From: Pseudomonas saxonica
GTDB lineage: Bacteria > Pseudomonadota > Gammaproteobacteria > Pseudomonadales > Pseudomonadaceae
NCBI RefSeq assembly: GCF_007858365.1
Contig: NZ_VFIO01000001.1
Span: forward strand, 620,001-684,000
Length of the DNA stretch: 64,000 nucleotides
Direction: 5' to 3'
Below, piece by piece: positions 61,232 to 64,000 of this stretch (the first letter of the stretch is position 1; the number at the start of each line of letters is the position of its first letter). Below the pieces are notes generated by a model. It worked only from the letters and a program-made list of their open reading frames with translations. It was not told where the DNA came from and did not search any database. The position numbers and the translations under genes are program-made.

Positions 61232-62380
61232 TCACCACTCGGCGAAGCTGCCGTCAGCATGGCGCCAGATCGGGTTGCGCCAGCGGTGCCCTATGAGTGC
61301 ACGCTCGCGTACGTATTCTTCATTGATTTCAATTCCCAAACCCGGGCCGTTAGGGATTTTGACGAAGCCTTTGTCGTAGTCGAATACCGACGGATCCTTG
61401 ATGTAATCCAGCAGGTCGTTACTTTCGTTGTAGTGGATGCCCAGGCTCTGTTCCTGAATAAACGCGTTGTAGCACACCGCGTCCAGCTGCAAGCAAGCGG
61501 CCAATGCAATCGGACCCAATGGGCAATGCAATGCCAGCGCTACGTCATAGGCTTCGGCCATGTTGGCGATCTTGCGAGTTTCGGTGATGCCACCCGCATG
61601 GGAAGCATCCGGCTGAATAATGTCGACATAGCCTTCGCTGAGCACGCGCTTGAAGTCCCAGCGCGAGAACAAGCGTTCGCCCAGAGCAATCGGGGTACTG
61701 GTCAACGGCGCCAGCTCTTTGAGCGCTTCGTAGTTTTCGCTGAGCACCGGTTCTTCGATAAACATCAGCTTGTACGGGTCCAGCTCTTTCATCAGCACCT
61801 TGGCCATCGGCTTGTGCACCCGACCATGGAAGTCCACACCAATGCCCACATTCGGCCCGACCGCATCACGAACAGCAGCGACGTTGGCCAGCGCCAGATC
61901 GACTTTTTCGAAGCTGTCGACAAATTGCAGCTCTTCGGTGCCGTTCATTTTGATCGCGGTAAAACCACGACTAACGGCTTCTTTAGCGGCTTTGGCGGTG
62001 TCCGCCGGGCGGTCACCACCGATCCACGAATACACACGAATCTTGTCGCGCACTTGCCCGCCCAACAGGTCGCTGACCGACACGCCCAGCGCCTTGCCTT
62101 TGATGTCCCACAAGGCCTGGTCGATACCAGCCAGCGCGCTCATGTGCACCGCGCCACCCCGGTAAAAACCGCCGCGGTAGAGCACTGTCCAGATGTCTTC
62201 GATATTGCGCGGGTCTTTGCCGATCAAGTAGTCGGACAGTTCCTCTACCGCGGCCGCCACGGTGTGGGCACGCCCTTCAACCACAGGCTCGCCCCACCCG
62301 GTAACGCCTTCGTCGGTTTCAACCTTGAGGAACAACCAGCGCGGCGGAACCAGATACGTTGTGAGTTTGGTAATTTTCAT
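61232..62380 (-). CDS. dgoD: Galactonate dehydratase
   Basis: A 382-residue enolase-superfamily enzyme. It has the N-terminal capping-domain [19 protein letters not shown], the catalytic-barrel [16 protein letters not shown] (general acid His after the Asp ligand), metal ligands in FIEEPV and GERLFSRW, and the His of LALHCPLGP. It dehydrates D-galactonate to 2-keto-3-deoxygalactonate. GAGAGAC lies about 8 bases before the ATG. It follows dgoA by 40 bp on the same strand. Confidence 0.95.
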   Translation of the reverse strand: MKITKLTTYLVPPRWLFLKVETDEGVTGWGEPVVEGRAHTVAAAVEELSDYLIGKDPRNIEDIWTVLYRGGFYRGGAVHMSALAGIDQALWDIKGKALGVSVSDLLGGQVRDKIRVYSWIGGDRPADTAKAAKEAVSRGFTAIKMNGTEELQFVDSFEKVDLALANVAAVRDAVGPNVGIGVDFHGRVHKPMAKVLMKELDPYKLMFIEEPVLSENYEALKELAPLTSTPIALGERLFSRWDFKRVLSEGYVDIIQPDASHAGGITETRKIANMAEAYDVALALHCPLGPIALAACLQLDAVCYNAFIQEQSLGIHYNESNDLLDYIKDPSVFDYDKGFVKIPNGPGLGIEINEEYVRERALIGHRWRNPIWRHADGSFAEW

Positions 62381-62420
62381 CGTGTTGTCTCTCTTATTCG
62401 ATGGGACGCCGCAGCGCCGG

Positions 62421-63050
62421 TCAATCAGCGTAACGCTGCGTATTCCAGGCGTTCATATACGCCTTGGCCCGTACGGCCACTTCTTGTGGCGTCAGGCCAG
62501 GTTTGAATAGACCCGAACCCAGTCCAAAACCAGCAACGCCGGCGTCAAGAAACACCTGCATGTTGTCAGGGGTGATTCCGCCGACCGGGATCAACAGGGT
62601 TCCGGCGGGCAATACGGCCAGCCAGGCCTTGACCACCGCGGGCCCCATTTGCTCGGCCGGGAACATTTTCAGTACATCAGCCCCTTCGGCCAGGGCGGCA
62701 AACGCTTCGGTAGGGGTGGCAACACCGGGCGCCAGGTACAGGCCAGCCGTCTTGGCCGCGCGCAATACCTTGGGGTCGCTGTGGGGCATCACAATCACTT
62801 GACCGCCCGCCGCCTTGACCTGTTCGACCTGCTCGGGCGTCAGCACCGTACCCGCACCCACCAGACAGTCAGCAGGCAGGCTGTCGCGCAAAATGCGAAT
62901 ACTGTCGTAAGGCTGCGGGGAGTTGAGTGGCACTTCAAGGGTACGAAAGCCCTCGTCGTACAGCACTTTGCCGATGGCCTGCGCCTCTTGCGGATGCAGC
63001 CCGCGAAGAATCGCGATCAACCCGTTTTTTGCCAATGCTTGCTTGAGCAT
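62421..63050 (-). CDS. dgoA: 2-dehydro-3-deoxy-6-phosphogalactonate aldolase
   Basis: A 209-residue KDPG/KDPGal class I aldolase. Catalytic Glu is in [13 protein letters not shown]...[10 protein letters not shown], the Schiff-base Lys is in [14 protein letters not shown], and the phosphate-binding loop is [12 protein letters not shown]. It splits 2-keto-3-deoxy-6-phosphogalactonate into pyruvate and glyceraldehyde-3-phosphate. The ATG begins one base after the dgoK stop, so translation is coupled. The length shows it is the separate aldolase rather than a fused DgoA-DgoD. Confidence 0.94.
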   Translation of the reverse strand: MLKQALAKNGLIAILRGLHPQEAQAIGKVLYDEGFRTLEVPLNSPQPYDSIRILRDSLPADCLVGAGTVLTPEQVEQVKAAGGQVIVMPHSDPKVLRAAKTAGLYLAPGVATPTEAFAALAEGADVLKMFPAEQMGPAVVKAWLAVLPAGTLLIPVGGITPDNMQVFLDAGVAGFGLGSGLFKPGLTPQEVAVRAKAYMNAWNTQRYAD

Positions 63051-63051
63051 G

Positions 63052-64000
63052 TCAGCCCTCCAGAGTGTTGTGTCGCACTAACCCGGCGGCGTGAGCCAGG
63101 TGCCATAAACCCTGTTCGGTAGCCTGTTCAGCCAGACGCACGTCGCCAAACCCACAGGCGGCCAGCGCCAGTTGGTAGCGTTCACAGAGTTGGGAATTGC
63201 CAATAAGAATGACCGCGGGCATTGCCTGCTCGCCACGTCGGTGATGCAACGCATTGCCCAAAGCGCACAGCTCATGGCCAATCAACAAACCCGACACATA
63301 GTCAGGTTGCGCCGTGGCGCTCAATTGCCCTGTCAGGCCCAATGTGCGGGCGCTAAACAAGGTTGACAGCGGTCCGAGCAAACCATCGGTAGACGATGCT
63401 ACCCCTACCCCGCGCTCGAAAGCGCACTGATCAAACGAACCGTCGCGTTGCTGGGTACGGCCCAAAATAGTGTGGTCACAGGCGGCGGCATAGAGTTCGC
63501 CGGTCATGAAGGTATCGAAGTGCACAAGGCAGCCGTCTTGCACTTGCACCCATTTGGAGTGGCTGCCAGGCAAGCCGATCAAACAATCGTTGATCAGCGG
63601 ATGGCTTTGCAGCACACCCAGCACTTGAGTTTCTTCGCCGCGCATAACATTGGGCAAGGAAGAACGCTGGATGACACCGGGCACGATATGCACATCAACC
63701 CCACGCACACTGCGCACGATCTGTAGGGCGGTGCTCAGTGCTTGAAGGCTGGCAGGGGTTTCGCGGTAAGGGGCCTCGCGCCAGCCTTGGGCGCTGCCAA
63801 CCATGCCACACGCGATAACGGGAATACCGGGATGGGCGTCCAGCCAGTCGCCGCAGGCTTCGTCGAAAGCCAGTTCAAAACCATCTGCGCACTGCTGGCC
63901 AGCCACCTGACGCGGTGTGACGGGCAGTTGCATGATCCCGTAGTCCAGCGAGCGCGTGTTCAGCACCTGCCCTGCGGGACCGAGTAAGTAAGCACGAAGG
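63052..64000 (-). CDS. dgoK: 2-dehydro-3-deoxygalactonokinase, 5' end outside window
   Basis: About 316 residues are visible and the frame is open through the right edge (LRAYLLGPAGQVLN precedes the first internal Met), so only the extreme N-terminus is missing. VIACGMVGSAQGWREAPY, IGLPGSHSKWVQV and FMTGELYAA are typical of DgoK, a sugar-acid kinase that phosphorylates 2-keto-3-deoxygalactonate at O6. It is the first visible gene of the dgoK-dgoA-dgoD-transporter series on the minus strand. Confidence 0.93.
   Translation of the reverse strand, partial: LRAYLLGPAGQVLNTRSLDYGIMQLPVTPRQVAGQQCADGFELAFDEACGDWLDAHPGIPVIACGMVGSAQGWREAPYRETPASLQALSTALQIVRSVRGVDVHIVPGVIQRSSLPNVMRGEETQVLGVLQSHPLINDCLIGLPGSHSKWVQVQDGCLVHFDTFMTGELYAAACDHTILGRTQQRDGSFDQCAFERGVGVASSTDGLLGPLSTLFSARTLGLTGQLSATAQPDYVSGLLIGHELCALGNALHHRRGEQAMPAVILIGNSQLCERYQLALAACGFGDVRLAEQATEQGLWHLAHAAGLVRHNTLEG

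Noticed and set aside
61217..62506. 429-codon plus-strand frame opposite dgoD
   Set aside because: Shadow ORF. The minus strand carries a complete galactonate dehydratase with all catalytic residues.

Overview
The window comes from a Pseudomonas chromosome. Diagnostic genes and gene orders include gpx-msrB-alaA-htpX-tpm, deaD next to a class II DAHP synthase, efp with the arginine rhamnosyltransferase gene earP, etfB-etfA divergent from ETF-ubiquinone oxidoreductase, paired DUF883 genes, DUF4142, MocR and YkgJ. GC content looks moderate for the genus (mid to high 50s by eye, not computed). This suggests the fluorescens/fragi/psychrophila side of the genus rather than P. aeruginosa, but species cannot be fixed from the sequence alone. 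About 60 protein genes and one tRNA are supported, and most are ordinary core genes.

Layout. 1-7.9 kb: C-terminal part of a large DNA-repair-type ATPase, a glutaredoxin-like protein, a KefB-type antiporter, a yqjDEK-like membrane operon and a dGTPase-like gene. 8.2-19.4 kb is the signalling block: a BvgA/BvgS-like two-component system, a 982-residue Cache-HAMP-GAF-HD-GYP protein, a free-methionine-sulfoxide-reductase/ATPase pair, and a hybrid kinase at the position of P. aeruginosa SagS. 19.4-37.6 kb is core: oxidative-damage repair (GPx, MsrB), AlaA, HtpX, Tpm, DOPA-type dioxygenase, DEAD-box helicase, DAHP synthase, a LysR/DUF1127 pair, TSUP exporter, EF-P with EarP, a GreA/B-like protein, a frameshifted MFS gene and several small envelope or stress proteins. 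37.6-41.5 kb is an AT-rich accessory island ending at a tRNA-Ser(GGA). It holds an unrecognised 321-residue protein, a broken S-type pyocin whose colicin-E3-type rRNase end and immunity gene are intact, and a C-terminal scrap of a DNA adenine methylase. 41.9-51.9 kb: crotonase, PlsC, CorA, amidotransferase, RraB, START, YkgJ, MocR and a three-gene envelope operon. 52-56 kb: the ETF electron-transfer module. 56.1-64 kb: an AraC/alcohol dehydrogenase pair, a tandem repeat array, and a D-galactonate (dgo) catabolic cluster that runs off the right edge.

How the genes work together. EarP should rhamnosylate Arg32 of the adjacent EF-P. EtfAB passes electrons to the divergently encoded ETF-QO, with a near-consensus promoter and a PsrA-like CAAAC-N4-GTTTG site between them. 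dgoD, dgoA and dgoK convert galactonate to pyruvate and glyceraldehyde-3-phosphate behind a DgoT-like transporter and an IclR regulator. The BvgS-like kinase has the full H-D-H phosphorelay, and its phospho-sites fall almost exactly where those of Bordetella BvgS do. GGAATATTC palindromes precede the cognate regulator.

Structures not explained by genes are mainly repeats: a 106-bp tandem array inside an inverted repeat (58.2-58.7 kb), a nested-palindrome element present as long and short copies (59.6 and 35.6 kb), and a second inverted-repeat family (56.0 and 61.1 kb). The most informative accessory finding is the pyocin remnant beside tRNA-Ser. No complete, clearly novel multi-gene system was found.
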